Below, in pieces: positions 8,949-17,817 of a stretch of DNA of 64,000 nt. Position 1 is the first letter of the stretch, and each line of letters starts with the position of its first letter. The position numbers and the translations under genes were made by a program. A model generated the notes under the pieces. That model did no database searches. It had not been told where the DNA came from and saw nothing but the letters and a program-made list of their open reading frames with translations. The DNA comes from Pseudomaricurvus alcaniphilus (GTDB lineage Bacteria; Pseudomonadota; Gammaproteobacteria; Pseudomonadales; Cellvibrionaceae): contig NZ_JAAOIX010000009.1 of the NCBI RefSeq assembly GCF_011440395.1, forward strand, positions 216,128-280,127, written 5' to 3'.

Positions 8949-9746
8949 TCAGGAAATCGCCCGCGGGTAACAGCGCGGATTCTCACCGGCACTCTCACCG
9001 GCAGTCTCACCGGCACTCTCACCGGCAGTCTCACCTGCAGTCTCACCCGCCGCCTCTATCGCCCACAGCGCCCCCAGGCTGTCGCCCATCTGCTGGCCGC
9101 AGACCTCCACCTGGCGGTCAAACCAGTTGTGCAACAGAGTCGCCGGTATCGCCACCAGCAACCCCACCGCGGTGGTCAGCAAAGCCTGCCAGATACCCCC
9201 GGACAACAGCGCCGGGTCGACGTTTTTACCCGCCGCCTCCAACGCCTGGAAAGCTTCGATCATGCCCAGTACCGTGCCCAGCAAACCAATCAGCGGTGCC
9301 AGCGCGGCGATAACCTCGAGCGGCCGCAAGTAAGTGCGCAACAGCGCCAACTGCGCCAGGGCCAGACGGTTGAGCTCATCCACCAGCGGCTGGCCTCGCA
9401 GCTTGCCTGCCAACAATAGCGTCAAGGCCTGGTCCAGCAGCCGCAGGCGCGGATGCCGGGCCCCTGCCAGCAAGCGGCGCGCCTGCTCAAATTCCCTCTG
9501 GCGCCAATGCGCCAGACCAGCGGCGGCGCGCCGGGTCGACCTGCGTGAATACAGGCCGCAACGGGCAAACTGCCAGATTTTCACCAGCGCCAGGCCACTG
9601 ACCAGCACCGACAACAACGCCAGCAGCAAAACAATAGGCCCGCCACTGCTGGCCAATGCCAACGCTTCAGACCATGCCTGGGCCGCGGCCCCAGGCATGG
9701 GAGCTAACAGGCCGGCGGCCGAATCCAGTTGGGTTGGGGTGGACAT
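8949..9746 (-). CDS. exbB: ExbB/TolQ/MotA-family proton channel
   Basis: This 265-residue inner-membrane protein has three membrane spans: GGPIVLLLALLSVLVSGLAL, VIAALAPLIGLLGTVLGMIEAF, and GIWQALLTTAVGLLVAIPATLLHNW. These are the ExbB signatures. It is the first gene of the Fur-linked operon. The ATG at 9746 has a GAAGG-type ribosome site; a TTG seven codons upstream is less likely. The C-terminus carries a tandem peptide repeat of AGET/AGES, encoded by six 12-bp DNA repeats (8982-9053), a length-variable tail not found in ordinary ExbB. Confidence 0.9.
   Translation of the reverse strand: MSTPTQLDSAAGLLAPMPGAAAQAWSEALALASSGGPIVLLLALLSVLVSGLALVKIWQFARCGLYSRRSTRRAAAGLAHWRQREFEQARRLLAGARHPRLRLLDQALTLLLAGKLRGQPLVDELNRLALAQLALLRTYLRPLEVIAALAPLIGLLGTVLGMIEAFQALEAAGKNVDPALLSGGIWQALLTTAVGLLVAIPATLLHNWFDRQVEVCGQQMGDSLGALWAIEAAGETAGETAGESAGETAGESAGENPRCYPRAIS
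8982..9053. repeat. 12-bp tandem repeat inside exbB, six units
   Basis: The units on the plus strand alternate CTCACCGGCACT and CTCACCGGCAGT four times and are followed by two diverged copies, so the true period may be 24 bp. It stays in frame and encodes the AGET/AGES tail of ExbB. Such a tract can expand or shrink by slippage without breaking the frame. Confidence 0.85.
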
Positions 9747-9769
9747 GCTCAAACCTTCTAAATGCAATT

Positions 9770-9788
9770 GATTCTCATAATCATTATA
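9770..9788. promoter_or_regulatory. Fur-box-like operator upstream of exbB
   Basis: GATTCTCATAATCATTATA matches 15 of 19 positions of the Fur consensus GATAATGATAATCATTATC. It lies 24 bp upstream of the exbB start and 36 bp from the divergent LysR-type gene, so it could control both. It supports iron repression of the whole exbB-to-piuC operon. Confidence 0.75.
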
Positions 9789-9823
9789 TATACTATTTGC
9801 GCCGAATTAAGAGGGCTTCACTC

Positions 9824-10852
9824 ATGGATGGTATGAACAAACGCGAAATCAACCTTGGCACCAGGCAATTGCAGCTGCTGCTCACAGTATTGGAAGAGGG
9901 AACCATCACCCGCGCAGCGGACAAGCTGGGAATCAGCCAGTCGGCGGTAAGTCACGCACTGGAGAAATTGCGCGATGAACTGGGGGACCCGCTCTTTGTC
10001 AGGGCCGGCCGCTCGATCGTAGCGACGGATTACGCGCGCAGAATAAAGCCGAACATCGAACAAGCACTGCAACTGCTGGAAGGAATCACCGCCGCTCACA
10101 GCCTTGAACCGGGCCGCTACGCCAGCGAGATCGTCATAGCCGCCAACGATTACAGCCGCGACCTTCTATTGCCCGGGGTGCTGGCAAGCCTCCGCCAGCA
10201 GGCGCCGCAAGCCAGCCTGCGCATCGTCGACTGTCCCCCACAACCCTCCATCCTGCTGCGCCAGAATGCCGCCCTGTTAGCACTGAGCCTGCACCCCGCA
10301 ACACCGACCGACATTATCAGCGAACCACTATTAACACTGCAGCAAGGCCTGTTCTACGATCCCCACTGCCGCCCTCCCGCCACCACAGCCGCCGAGATCC
10401 TCGACGCCGAATTTGTTGCCACGGCACTGCAAACAGATAACCCAAACCACCGCCTGACATTGCCACTGCCGGGAGCCCCCACAATCAAGCCAACCGTGGT
10501 AGTGCAGAGCCCCACCGCAGCGGCAGCGTTCGTGCGCAACAGCGCCCGGCTCGCCCTGCTGCCAATCGGCCTCTGCCAATCGGTAATCCAGGGCTTGAGC
10601 CTGTTGCCATTGGGGGCGAACGCCGAGCCGCTGCAGTTACACATGTGCTGGCACAACCAATTGCAGCAAAGCCCTCTGGGCCAATGGCTGCGCAATATCG
10701 TCCGCGAGGTGGCCCGCAAACAGGCACGGGTTGGAATGGACGCTGGTGATGGGATTGGGTCGGTTGTAGAGGTTGGGCCTTCTAATGGCGTCGAGCCTGA
10801 TGACCCAGAAAGAATTGCGACTGGAGTTAAAGTTACCGCTGCACCACCTTAA
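9824..10852 (+). CDS. LysR-family transcriptional regulator
   Basis: This 342-residue regulator has an N-terminal winged helix-turn-helix (LQLLLTVLEEGTITRAADKLGISQSAVSHALEKLRDELGDPLFVR) and a C-terminal effector-binding domain. The ATG at 9824 follows GAGGG by 8 bases; ATG 9833 is the next choice. It is divergent from the exbB operon and shares the Fur-box intergenic region, so it probably acts on that operon or is itself iron regulated. The last 40 residues (from about VGMDAGDG) look unlike LysR and may be an extension picked up by stop-codon loss. The effector is unknown. Confidence 0.85.
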   Translation: MDGMNKREINLGTRQLQLLLTVLEEGTITRAADKLGISQSAVSHALEKLRDELGDPLFVRAGRSIVATDYARRIKPNIEQALQLLEGITAAHSLEPGRYASEIVIAANDYSRDLLLPGVLASLRQQAPQASLRIVDCPPQPSILLRQNAALLALSLHPATPTDIISEPLLTLQQGLFYDPHCRPPATTAAEILDAEFVATALQTDNPNHRLTLPLPGAPTIKPTVVVQSPTAAAAFVRNSARLALLPIGLCQSVIQGLSLLPLGANAEPLQLHMCWHNQLQQSPLGQWLRNIVREVARKQARVGMDAGDGIGSVVEVGPSNGVEPDDPERIATGVKVTAAPP

Positions 10853-10960
10853 TATTTGCAAGGCGTTCGCGCTGACCAAAACAGCAATGCACAAAAGCAC
10901 TCACAAATTTTCCTAAATACCTCTAACACTAAAATTCTTAAAGCTGGCGCGAAGGTAGGT

Positions 10961-11066
10961 CTGGCTTCGGGTGCTTGCTTTCAAGACCCTCGACAGCATG
11001 GATGCTGTCGTGGAGCCCCCAGGGATGGGTCAACGGCGAGTCTTGAAAGCAAGCACCCGGAGCCAG
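10961..11066. repeat. 106-bp element with 27-bp terminal inverted repeats
   Basis: The left arm at 10961-10987 (starting CTGGCTTCGGGTGCTTGC) is the reverse complement of the right arm at 11040-11066 at 26 of 27 positions. The centre holds a second perfect hairpin, CGACAGCAT/ATGCTGTCG at 10991-11010. It is noncoding and lies in a 362-bp gap after the LysR gene. It could be a dispersed nonautonomous element or a strong terminator structure. Confidence 0.8.
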
Positions 11067-11173
11067 GCCGGGTTAAAACCAAAACCAGACCGGGTTAAAA
11101 CCAAAACCAAACCGGATTAAAACCGAAACCAGGCCGGGTTAAAACCAAAACCAAACCGGGTTAAAACCGAATC
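11064..11173. repeat. 22-bp minisatellite, five units plus a partial
   Basis: Five head-to-tail units begin at 11064, 11086, 11108, 11130 and 11152. They share the core CCGGGTTAAAACC with small changes (CAGGCC, CAGACC or CAAACC openings). A partial sixth follows to about 11190. There are no spacers, so it is not a CRISPR array. The first unit overlaps the end of the neighbouring inverted-repeat element by three bases. Confidence 0.9.
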
Positions 11174-11214
11174 CAGGCCTGGGTTTAATCGCAATAACTG
11201 GCGGAAAACCACAT

Positions 11215-11808
11215 TCAGGGCGACAGCTTCCCCGCCAACACTTCCCCCAATGCAAATTCATCCAACAGCGCTTTTACCCCCGGTTTGTGCTGCGCAATTT
11301 CTGCTCCGGTCAGGCCGTCCAACTCATGGGGAAACACCAGCCAGCGATCGGTTTCATGCAAATAGAAGTGCGGCCGAAAGTCCGTCCGGTTGTTGGCCGG
11401 CTTAAACCACGGCGTGGCGATGCGAATATCCAGCGGCGCTGCAGCGGCAGCTTTATCCTGCAGCGCCTGCAAAACAGCGGCGAGACTTAAACCGGTATCG
11501 AACACATCATCCACCAGCAATACCGAGTGGGCGCGACTGACATTGTCCACCAGATATTCGAGCCCGTGCACCCGCACCTGCTTGTCCCGCGTCGCAATAC
11601 CACTATAGGATGAAGTTCGAATGGCAATATGATCGGTGCTGATGCCGCACACCTGCAGAATCTCCTGCACCGCAATCCCCACCGGCGTGCCACCGCGCCA
11701 GACCCCGACAATAAAATCCGGCCGAAAGCCGCTGCGAACGATATCCAGCCCCAGCCGGAAAGAGTCTTGTAACAACTCATTGGCGCTGATGTAGTGCTTC
11801 TCACCCAT
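11215..11808 (-). CDS. Phosphoribosyltransferase (hypoxanthine/xanthine type)
   Basis: This 197-residue purine phosphoribosyltransferase-like protein has the PRPP-binding signature VLLVDDVFDTGLS (about residues 95-107). An N-terminal FIVGVWRGGTPVG loop binds pyrophosphate. It would join a purine base to PRPP for salvage. The C-terminal half (WFKPANNRTDFRPHFYLHETDRWLVFPHEL) resembles the hypoxanthine/xanthine group, but the base cannot be decided. It stands alone on the minus strand. The ribosome site is weak. Confidence 0.8.
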   Translation of the reverse strand: MGEKHYISANELLQDSFRLGLDIVRSGFRPDFIVGVWRGGTPVGIAVQEILQVCGISTDHIAIRTSSYSGIATRDKQVRVHGLEYLVDNVSRAHSVLLVDDVFDTGLSLAAVLQALQDKAAAAAPLDIRIATPWFKPANNRTDFRPHFYLHETDRWLVFPHELDGLTGAEIAQHKPGVKALLDEFALGEVLAGKLSP

Positions 11809-11943
11809 GAAATAGCGGCCTGCCTGCCCTGTGAAGACTTGAAATCACCATTCTGTCACCGGAAAATAACCAGCTAGACGGAAAAGTACTGCATAATAGC
11901 AGGCTTGCCAGGAATGCTGGCAAAAACCCAATCATCAGGCGCT

Positions 11944-12270
11944 ATGAAACCAATCAAGACCAAGGCACAAATCAGGGCTGAAATAGACCACCAGGTCGAC
12001 GACTTCCTGGCCAAAGGCGGGGCTGTCAGCCAATTTCGCCAGGGCGAGAGTGGGCGCGAAAACAATTCCCAACTGGCAAAGCCGCCCCATTTGGAACGCA
12101 ATGAGCAAACCCGCACCCCGGTAATGTCGGAGATCAAGGCCATCGAAGCGCGCCGGCAAAAACCAAAAACCACCACCGTCAAAAAGACCAGGCGCCGCAA
12201 CGGCGAAGAAAAGAAAGCACTGTTGGTCGACGACTTTGGCGAACCGCTGCGCTGGGTACCGAAATCCTGA
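11944..12270 (+). CDS. Small charged protein, SutA-like
   Basis: This 108-residue basic protein has an N-terminal stretch IRAEIDHQVDDFLAKGGAVSQF that resembles the RNA-polymerase-binding segment of SutA from Pseudomonas (FLxxGGxVxxI). The rest is Lys/Arg-rich with KKTRRRNGEEKK near the end. SutA binds RNA polymerase in slow growth; transfer of that role is inference from a short match. The ATG at 11944 is chosen over an upstream TTG at 11905. Confidence 0.55.
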   Translation: MKPIKTKAQIRAEIDHQVDDFLAKGGAVSQFRQGESGRENNSQLAKPPHLERNEQTRTPVMSEIKAIEARRQKPKTTTVKKTRRRNGEEKKALLVDDFGEPLRWVPKS

Positions 12271-12320
12271 AGCGACGCGCCCCTAAAGCGAAGCGATCCT
12301 AAACTGGCGCGCTGCCCGGC

Positions 12321-12548
12321 TTAAACCACACCGTGCTCCAGCGCGATCCAATAGCTCACCGCACTCAAGCCCACTAACACCAGCCAGATCACCAGGAACA
12401 AGCGCCAGACCCGAAACGGGGCGCGCTCAACCTGATTGACTCCGGAGCCGATAACCTTGTCGACCCGGGCCTGGTCCTCGGGCGACAACTGATTGCCAGA
12501 CTCGCAATGTTCAGACTTGTAATGTTCAGATCCGGGATGTGCAGACAC
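12321..12548 (-). CDS. DUF3094 small membrane protein
   Basis: This 75-residue protein has a hydrophilic N-terminus, the phrase LSPEDQARVDKVIGSGVNQVERAPFRVWRL, and one C-terminal membrane span (LFLVIWLVLVGLSAVSYWIAL). The SPEDQxRVxxxL...VERxPFR pattern is that of the DUF3094 family known from Pseudomonas relatives. The function is unknown. It starts with GTG. Confidence 0.7.
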   Translation of the reverse strand: MSAHPGSEHYKSEHCESGNQLSPEDQARVDKVIGSGVNQVERAPFRVWRLFLVIWLVLVGLSAVSYWIALEHGVV

Positions 12549-12821
12549 GCCTCTACTCTCTCGCTGGGGTTAGGATGGACGGGCGATCACTGTAGCGCAA
12601 ATAGTTGCCCATCACCATCCGCCTCATGGATTGGCTGCTCGGGGTATTACCCGCTGCCCGCCCGTAGGTTCGATTCCTCAGCTCAGACCAAGGTTCGACG
12701 GTTTATTGTGAGCGGATTTCCGCAATTACCGGTAAGACGCGGGGCACCATCCGCTTCGGACGAGAAAGGCTAGCAAGGGAAAAGGGCAGCACCAGGGATA
12801 AGGGCAGCACCGGCGCCAGAT

Positions 12822-13691
12822 TCAGGCCAACAGATTCAGCAAGCCACCGGTGGGATTGGAAGTCGGGAAGACGCCGATTTCGATCAAGCGGCGATTGAGA
12901 TCAATATTATTGCGCACCACGCTATCATCCAGCCCAGCCTCCTGCTGCTGCGCACGGACCTGTTCCCGCTGCGCCAGCTCTGCCTGCTGCTCCTCCCGCT
13001 GACGGGCTTTTTCCTCCCGCTCGGCCTCCAGCTCTGCGGCCAGTATCTCGCGCTCTTCCGCCGCCCGCGCCACAATCTCCTGCTGTGCCTGGCGCTCAAC
13101 CTGGGCTGCCTGGGCTGCCACGCGCCGGTCCTGGGGAGAGGGCTCCGCCGGCGCCAGTGCCGCACGCTGCACCCGCCGGGCATTTTGCAATGTCGCCTCC
13201 GGGTCACCGGCAACCTGGCCGATACTGATGGGCACTTCCCCACCGATGGCGTAACTGACCCCGTCCGGCCCGCGCTGAAACTGGTAGACCGGTGCACCGG
13301 CCAGGGCACCGCCCACCGCCGTGTGCGCCTGCTCGTGGGCGCGAACTTCGCGGTCGCGACTGGCCAGCTCCCGAATCAGCTGTTGCTCGGCTTCCCGTTG
13401 TTTACTTTCCTGCTGTTTACTTTCCTGTTGTTGGGTTTCCTGCTGCTGGCGCTGGCGCTCTTCCTCCTGCTCGCCGTTATGCCGCACACCCTGGGGCTGC
13501 TCCTCGGCCAGCACCGCGCGCTCGGCAATGGACGAGCGCGATTGCTGGCGACTGCTCTCGGCGAGTTCTTCGACGGGTTTAAAGGGAGTGTTAAGGGCCT
13601 CGATATTTTCGGTGCCCACGGGAGAACGCCCCACCGAACTGAAGGGTGAGACGGCATTGGCAAAATTGGATGGCAGTGAGGGAGTAATCAT
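12822..13691 (-). CDS. SprA-related putative metalloprotease
   Basis: This 289-residue protein belongs to the SprA/CJM1_0395 family. The core holds the zinc-type motif HEQAH in RAHEQAHTAVGGALAGAPVYQFQRGPDGVSYAIGGEVPI (about residues 118-155), followed by DPEATLQNARRVQRAALAPAEPSPQDRRVA. Long Gln/Glu-rich coiled segments flank it (EEERQRQQQETQQQESKQQ before, EEREILAAELEAEREEKARQ after). Catalysis has been proposed for the family but is not shown. The C-terminus NPTGGLLNLLA and the nearby rod-like gene hint at surface or flagellar context. Confidence 0.75.
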   Translation of the reverse strand: MITPSLPSNFANAVSPFSSVGRSPVGTENIEALNTPFKPVEELAESSRQQSRSSIAERAVLAEEQPQGVRHNGEQEEERQRQQQETQQQESKQQESKQREAEQQLIRELASRDREVRAHEQAHTAVGGALAGAPVYQFQRGPDGVSYAIGGEVPISIGQVAGDPEATLQNARRVQRAALAPAEPSPQDRRVAAQAAQVERQAQQEIVARAAEEREILAAELEAEREEKARQREEQQAELAQREQVRAQQQEAGLDDSVVRNNIDLNRRLIEIGVFPTSNPTGGLLNLLA

Positions 13692-13870
13692 TGCTGCTGC
13701 AGCTATTTATCCACTCATCTCGAATTAATCCTTGAGAAAATACCCCGTAAAATCGTTAAAAGACTCAGCGCTGCCCGGGTCCTTTATATTGACCAAATAA
13801 TACCCAAATATTGTGTCGTTGGCACCCGGGATAGTGGTGGTACCCGCCCCGAGGGCCAGTGCCCGCGAAC

Positions 13871-14152
13871 CTAGGCGCGCGTATCCAGCAGCGCCCCCAG
13901 GGTCTCATCCTCTGTCGACGCGACCTTGGCGTTGGCATCAAACACCAGTTGCTCGGCTTTCATCTGCAGCAGTGGTTCCAGCTTATTCTGGCTGGTCGAC
14001 TCGGCGGGTTCCGCGGCGCGCGCCACACTGCGCTCCACTTCGGTTGGGGGCCGGGTATCAACCTGGGCGATGTCATTGGCCGACCTCGCCATTTGCTGCT
14101 GGCTGATCAACATGCCCTGCAAGCCCGTGTTCGCAATTGAATCAACTGCCAT
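13871..14152 (-). CDS. Small protein with flagellar rod-like ends
   Basis: This 93-residue protein starts at an ATG preceded by GGAG. The N-terminal SIANTGLQGMLISQQQMARSANDIAQVDT and C-terminal ANAKVASTEDETLGALLDTRA resemble the paired N- and C-terminal helices of flagellar rod/hook proteins, but the middle domain is missing. It may be a rod-like accessory or an unrelated coiled-coil protein. No other flagellar gene is in the window. Confidence 0.5.
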   Translation of the reverse strand: MAVDSIANTGLQGMLISQQQMARSANDIAQVDTRPPTEVERSVARAAEPAESTSQNKLEPLLQMKAEQLVFDANAKVASTEDETLGALLDTRA

Positions 14153-14332
14153 GGGGTAACTCCAAAGATTTAACACTGATGCTTGAAGTCTACGCAATTT
14201 GCGCGCAAAAAACACACAAAAGCCGGCGATTTAGCGCTTACTTTAAGAACAATTTCTGTTAAGAACTCGATTTTTATGGCATCAGCCCGGTCTGCTCCCG
14301 CTTGCCGGCGCGCTAAAACACACGCCTGGCGC

Positions 14333-15016
14333 TTAAATCAGAACCGAAATATCCAGGCAATCGGCCACCGCCTGGCGGGTCGGCGGCTCAAGGAAGGGCA
14401 CCACTCCCAGGCAGGGTGCTGGCAGCAAGGTGGTCAGGGTTTGCAGGTTTTCCTCGAAGCAACTCATGTCCGGGTCCACCCGATTGGCCACCCATCCCGC
14501 CAGCACCAGGCCGTCGCGCTGGATGGCTTCAGTGGTCAGCAGGGCGTGATTGATGCAGCCGAGCTTCATACCCACTACCAAAATCACCGCCAGCTTCATT
14601 TCCACCGCCAGGGTCGCCATGGTTTCGCGGGGGTTTAGCGGCACCCGCCAGCCACCGGCGCCCTCCACAATGGCCAGGTCCGCCGACTGCAACAGCACCC
14701 CCTGGCAAAAGCCACTGAGTCGCGCCGCCGACAACTGACGCCCTTCATGCAGAGCCGCGATGTGCGGGGCCACCGCTTCCCGCAGGGCAATCGGGTTTAC
14801 CTGGGCATAGGGCAGCGGCTGGGACATGGCCGCCATCAAGGCCAGCGCATCGTCGTTGCGCAAGCCCGCGTCGGTCTCTTCACAGCCTGCCGCCACCGGC
14901 TTGCAAGCCACCGTGGTCAACCCCAGCTGGCGCGCCTTTTCCAGAATGCCGCAAGCCACCAGCGTCTTGCCGGCATCGGTATCGGTGCCGGCGACAAAGT
15001 ATTTCTTTTTAGCCAT
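14333..15016 (-). CDS. bioD: Dethiobiotin synthetase
   Basis: This 227-residue enzyme makes dethiobiotin from 7,8-diaminopelargonate, CO2 and ATP, the penultimate step of biotin synthesis. The P-loop GTDTDAGKT at about residues 10-18 and VEGAGGWRVPL are the BioD signatures. It starts at ATG 15016, overlapping the end of the bioH-bioC fusion by 8 bp, as last gene of the bioB-bioF-bioHC-bioD operon. Confidence 0.95.
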   Translation of the reverse strand: MAKKKYFVAGTDTDAGKTLVACGILEKARQLGLTTVACKPVAAGCEETDAGLRNDDALALMAAMSQPLPYAQVNPIALREAVAPHIAALHEGRQLSAARLSGFCQGVLLQSADLAIVEGAGGWRVPLNPRETMATLAVEMKLAVILVVGMKLGCINHALLTTEAIQRDGLVLAGWVANRVDPDMSCFEENLQTLTTLLPAPCLGVVPFLEPPTRQAVADCLDISVLI

Positions 15017-16601
15017 GGTCACCCTCCTGCCGGGCCAACTCCAGGTAGTACACCTCCCAGCTGGCGGGCAAGCGCTGCCGGGCATCGCGAAATTTTTCGT
15101 AGGCGCGCTTGAACGCCAGGATGCGCTGGCGGCCGGTCAAGCCGCCGCTCTGGCCGCGATTCATATTGTGAGCGCCCAGGGTCTTTAATTCGTAAGTGAG
15201 CTCGCGCACATCCTTGTAGTGCATAACGATTGTCTCTGTGTGCCAGTTGCGCAACGCCAGGCCACTGCCTGCCAGCGCCGCGCGAATAGCCGCTTCACCG
15301 GCAAATTGATTGACGTGGGTGTACTGGTCAACTTCGCTCCAGGCTGCACGCAATTCCGCCAGGGTGCCGGGCCCGAGCGTGGCGATATAAACGCGGCCAT
15401 CGGCCGCCACCACCCGGCCCAACTCCTGGAACAGGGCCGGTAAATCCGCACACCACTGCAGCGCCATGGCGGAAAAAATACAGTCGACAGCGCCCTCGGC
15501 CAGCGGCAGGTATTCGGCATCGCCGCACACCCAGGTAAAGTCGCCGCGCTTTTCCCGGGCGTAGCGCAACATGCCTTCCGCCAGGTCCAGCCCCAGCACC
15601 TGCCCAAAGCGCGGCGCCAGCTGGGGCATAAAATAACCGGTGCCACAGCCCAGGTCGAGGCACAGCTCTGCCCGCGGCGGCGCCACCCGCGCCAGCAAGC
15701 TATGGCCCACCTGGCGCTGCAGTTCGGCCACGCTGTCGTAGGTCGCCGCCGCCTTGCCGAAGGAGCGGGCGATCTTGCGCTTGGCCACCGCGCGCTCGGC
15801 GGCCTGCAGAAAACGGCCGATGCGGGCGCCGATCGTCGCCGGCGCCGACCAGTGCAGGGCGTGCCCGGTGGCCGGCACAACTTCGACCAACTGGTCCCGG
15901 TTCAAGGCGCGCACGGCGCGGGCAGCGGCAACCGGCACCAGGGCATCAGCGGCGCCGAACAGGTGCAGCGCCGGCACCGTCATGGCGGCCAGGGCCGAAC
16001 GATTATCCAGCGCCTGCAACCAATTCAAGGCCTGTTGCCAGGACTCGGCAGTGGCCTCACGGGAACTCTGGGCACACTGGCGCAGCGGCTTGAGTAACTG
16101 CCGGGCACGGGCATCGCCCTTGGCCATCAGGCCGGCAAAGCGCTGCAGGGTCTGGCCCTCGTCCGCGGCCAAACCGGCGCTAAAACGTTCAAAGGTCGGC
16201 GGGTCCATGGCCTCGGGCCAATCCGCGCGCGCCACAAAGCAGGCGTTGGTGGCCAGGGTCACCAGCGCCGTCACCCGCTGCGGATAGCGCGCCGCCAACT
16301 GCGTCGCCAACATCCCGCCAAGGGACCAACCGAGCAGGGCAAAACGCGGCGGCAAGTCCTCCAGCAATTGTTCCAGAAAGCGATCGATGTCGGCGCTGGC
16401 CGGGGCCTTGCCAAAACCGGGCAAGTCCACCACCCGCACTTCAATACTGGCGCCGAAATATTGCAACAGCGGCTGCCAGGAGCGACCGTCACTGCCCCAG
16501 CCGTGCAACAACACCAGCGGTTCGCTGCCGGCCAGAACCGGGCCCGGGCTCGCCTCGGGGGAATGGGTCTCGGGTGAGGAATTGAAATTGGATAGCGTCA
16601 C
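15009..16601 (-). CDS. bioHC: BioH-BioC fusion: pimeloyl-ACP methyl ester esterase and malonyl-ACP O-methyltransferase
   Basis: This 530-residue protein carries two biotin enzymes in one chain. Residues about 27-270 form the alpha/beta-hydrolase BioH, with GWSLGG (Ser93), Asp219 in FGAADALVP and His247 in TGHALHW. Residues about 275-530 form the SAM methyltransferase BioC, with [12 protein letters not shown] (about 313-324) and ALQWCADL. BioC methylates malonyl-ACP to disguise it for fatty-acid elongation, and BioH removes the methyl group at the end. The GTG at 16601 overlaps the bioF stop as GTGA. No stop or frameshift lies between the domains. In most gammaproteobacteria these are separate genes. 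Confidence 0.92.
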   Translation of the reverse strand: MTLSNFNSSPETHSPEASPGPVLAGSEPLVLLHGWGSDGRSWQPLLQYFGASIEVRVVDLPGFGKAPASADIDRFLEQLLEDLPPRFALLGWSLGGMLATQLAARYPQRVTALVTLATNACFVARADWPEAMDPPTFERFSAGLAADEGQTLQRFAGLMAKGDARARQLLKPLRQCAQSSREATAESWQQALNWLQALDNRSALAAMTVPALHLFGAADALVPVAAARAVRALNRDQLVEVVPATGHALHWSAPATIGARIGRFLQAAERAVAKRKIARSFGKAAATYDSVAELQRQVGHSLLARVAPPRAELCLDLGCGTGYFMPQLAPRFGQVLGLDLAEGMLRYAREKRGDFTWVCGDAEYLPLAEGAVDCIFSAMALQWCADLPALFQELGRVVAADGRVYIATLGPGTLAELRAAWSEVDQYTHVNQFAGEAAIRAALAGSGLALRNWHTETIVMHYKDVRELTYELKTLGAHNMNRGQSGGLTGRQRILAFKRAYEKFRDARQRLPASWEVYYLELARQEGDHG

Positions 16602-17761
16602 AGGGCCAGCGTCCGTTGCAGTGCCTGCAGCAGGGCGTCTACCTGCTCCTGCGAATGGGCGGCAGAGAACGTGATACGCAGGCGGGAAGTGCCCGGCGGC
16701 ACGGTCGGCGGCCGAATCGCCGCCACCCAAAAACCCTGCTCCTGCAGCGCACTGGCTAACTGCAGTGCGGACTCGGCAGAACCCAACAGCACCGGCTGGA
16801 TGGCGGTCTCGGAATCCATCAACTGCAAACCCAACGCTGTCGCCCCCTGGCGAAAGCGCTGTACCAGGCTGTGCAAATGCTGCCGACGCCACTCCTCTGC
16901 CGCGATCAGGCGCAAGCTGGCTCGGGTCGCCGCCGCCACTGCCGCCGGCATGGCGGTGGTGTAGATATAGGGTCGCGCCTGCTGGATCAGGGTCTCGATC
17001 AGGACTTCACTGCCCGCCACAAAAGCGCCAAACGAGCCGACCGCCTTGCCCAGCGTACCCATCAAAATGGGCAGCTGTTGCTGGCTCAGGCCATAGTGCA
17101 CCGCGGTGCCCGCGCCGCCCGCACCGAGGCAGCCAAAGCCGTGGGCATCGTCCGCCATCAGCCAGGCGTTGTAGCGCTGGCACAGGCTGGCCAGCTGCGG
17201 CAGCGGCGCCAGGTCGCCGTCCATACTGAACACCGCATCCACGACCACCAGTTTGCGGCGCGCCTCGGAGCGAGCCAGTTTGCCCTCCAGGTCGGCCAGG
17301 TCATTGTGTCGAAAACGCTGGAAACGAGCCCCGGACAGGAGCCCGCCGTCCAGCAGCGAGGCGTGATTGAGCTTGTCTTCAAACACCGCGTCACCCTTGC
17401 CCACCAGTGCATTGATGGTGCCGAGATTGGCCATGTAGCCGGTGGAAAACAGCAGTGCCCGCTCGCGCCCGGTGGCCGCAGCCAGCTCCTGCTCCAGTTG
17501 CTGGTGTTCGCGGGAGTGACCGCACACCAGGTGCGACGCGCCACTGCCCACGCCGTAGTGGCTGGCGCAGGACTGCAGCGCTTCAACAAGATGCGGGTGA
17601 TTGGCCAGGCCCAGGTAGTCGTTGCTGCAGAAGTTGACCAGCCTCTGGCCGGCAACCACCACTTCCGCCCCCTGGGCCGACTCGACGTTGCGCCGCTGGC
17701 GATACAAATGCTGTTGCCGCCGCGCGTCGAGGGCGCCGGACAATTCGTCATCAAGCGACAT
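16598..17761 (-). CDS. bioF: 8-amino-7-oxononanoate synthase
   Basis: This 387-residue PLP enzyme condenses pimeloyl-ACP with L-alanine, the first ring-building step of biotin synthesis. Visible family marks are [14 protein letters not shown] near residue 45, [11 protein letters not shown], and the PLP lysine in [14 protein letters not shown]. It lies 56 bp after bioB and is coupled to the fusion gene downstream. Confidence 0.95.
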   Translation of the reverse strand: MSLDDELSGALDARRQQHLYRQRRNVESAQGAEVVVAGQRLVNFCSNDYLGLANHPHLVEALQSCASHYGVGSGASHLVCGHSREHQQLEQELAAATGRERALLFSTGYMANLGTINALVGKGDAVFEDKLNHASLLDGGLLSGARFQRFRHNDLADLEGKLARSEARRKLVVVDAVFSMDGDLAPLPQLASLCQRYNAWLMADDAHGFGCLGAGGAGTAVHYGLSQQQLPILMGTLGKAVGSFGAFVAGSEVLIETLIQQARPYIYTTAMPAAVAAATRASLRLIAAEEWRRQHLHSLVQRFRQGATALGLQLMDSETAIQPVLLGSAESALQLASALQEQGFWVAAIRPPTVPPGTSRLRITFSAAHSQEQVDALLQALQRTLAL

Positions 17762-17817
17762 GATAAAAGCCTAAAAGCAACATAACGGCGGCGCTACCCG
17801 CGCCGCCGCCAGACCAA

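Noticed and set aside
11064..11173. CRISPR array
   Set aside because: Repeats are head to tail with no spacers and no cas genes nearby.
12667..12677. tRNA T-loop-like GGTTCGATTCC
   Set aside because: The flanking bases do not form a T stem, and no acceptor or anticodon stem is present.
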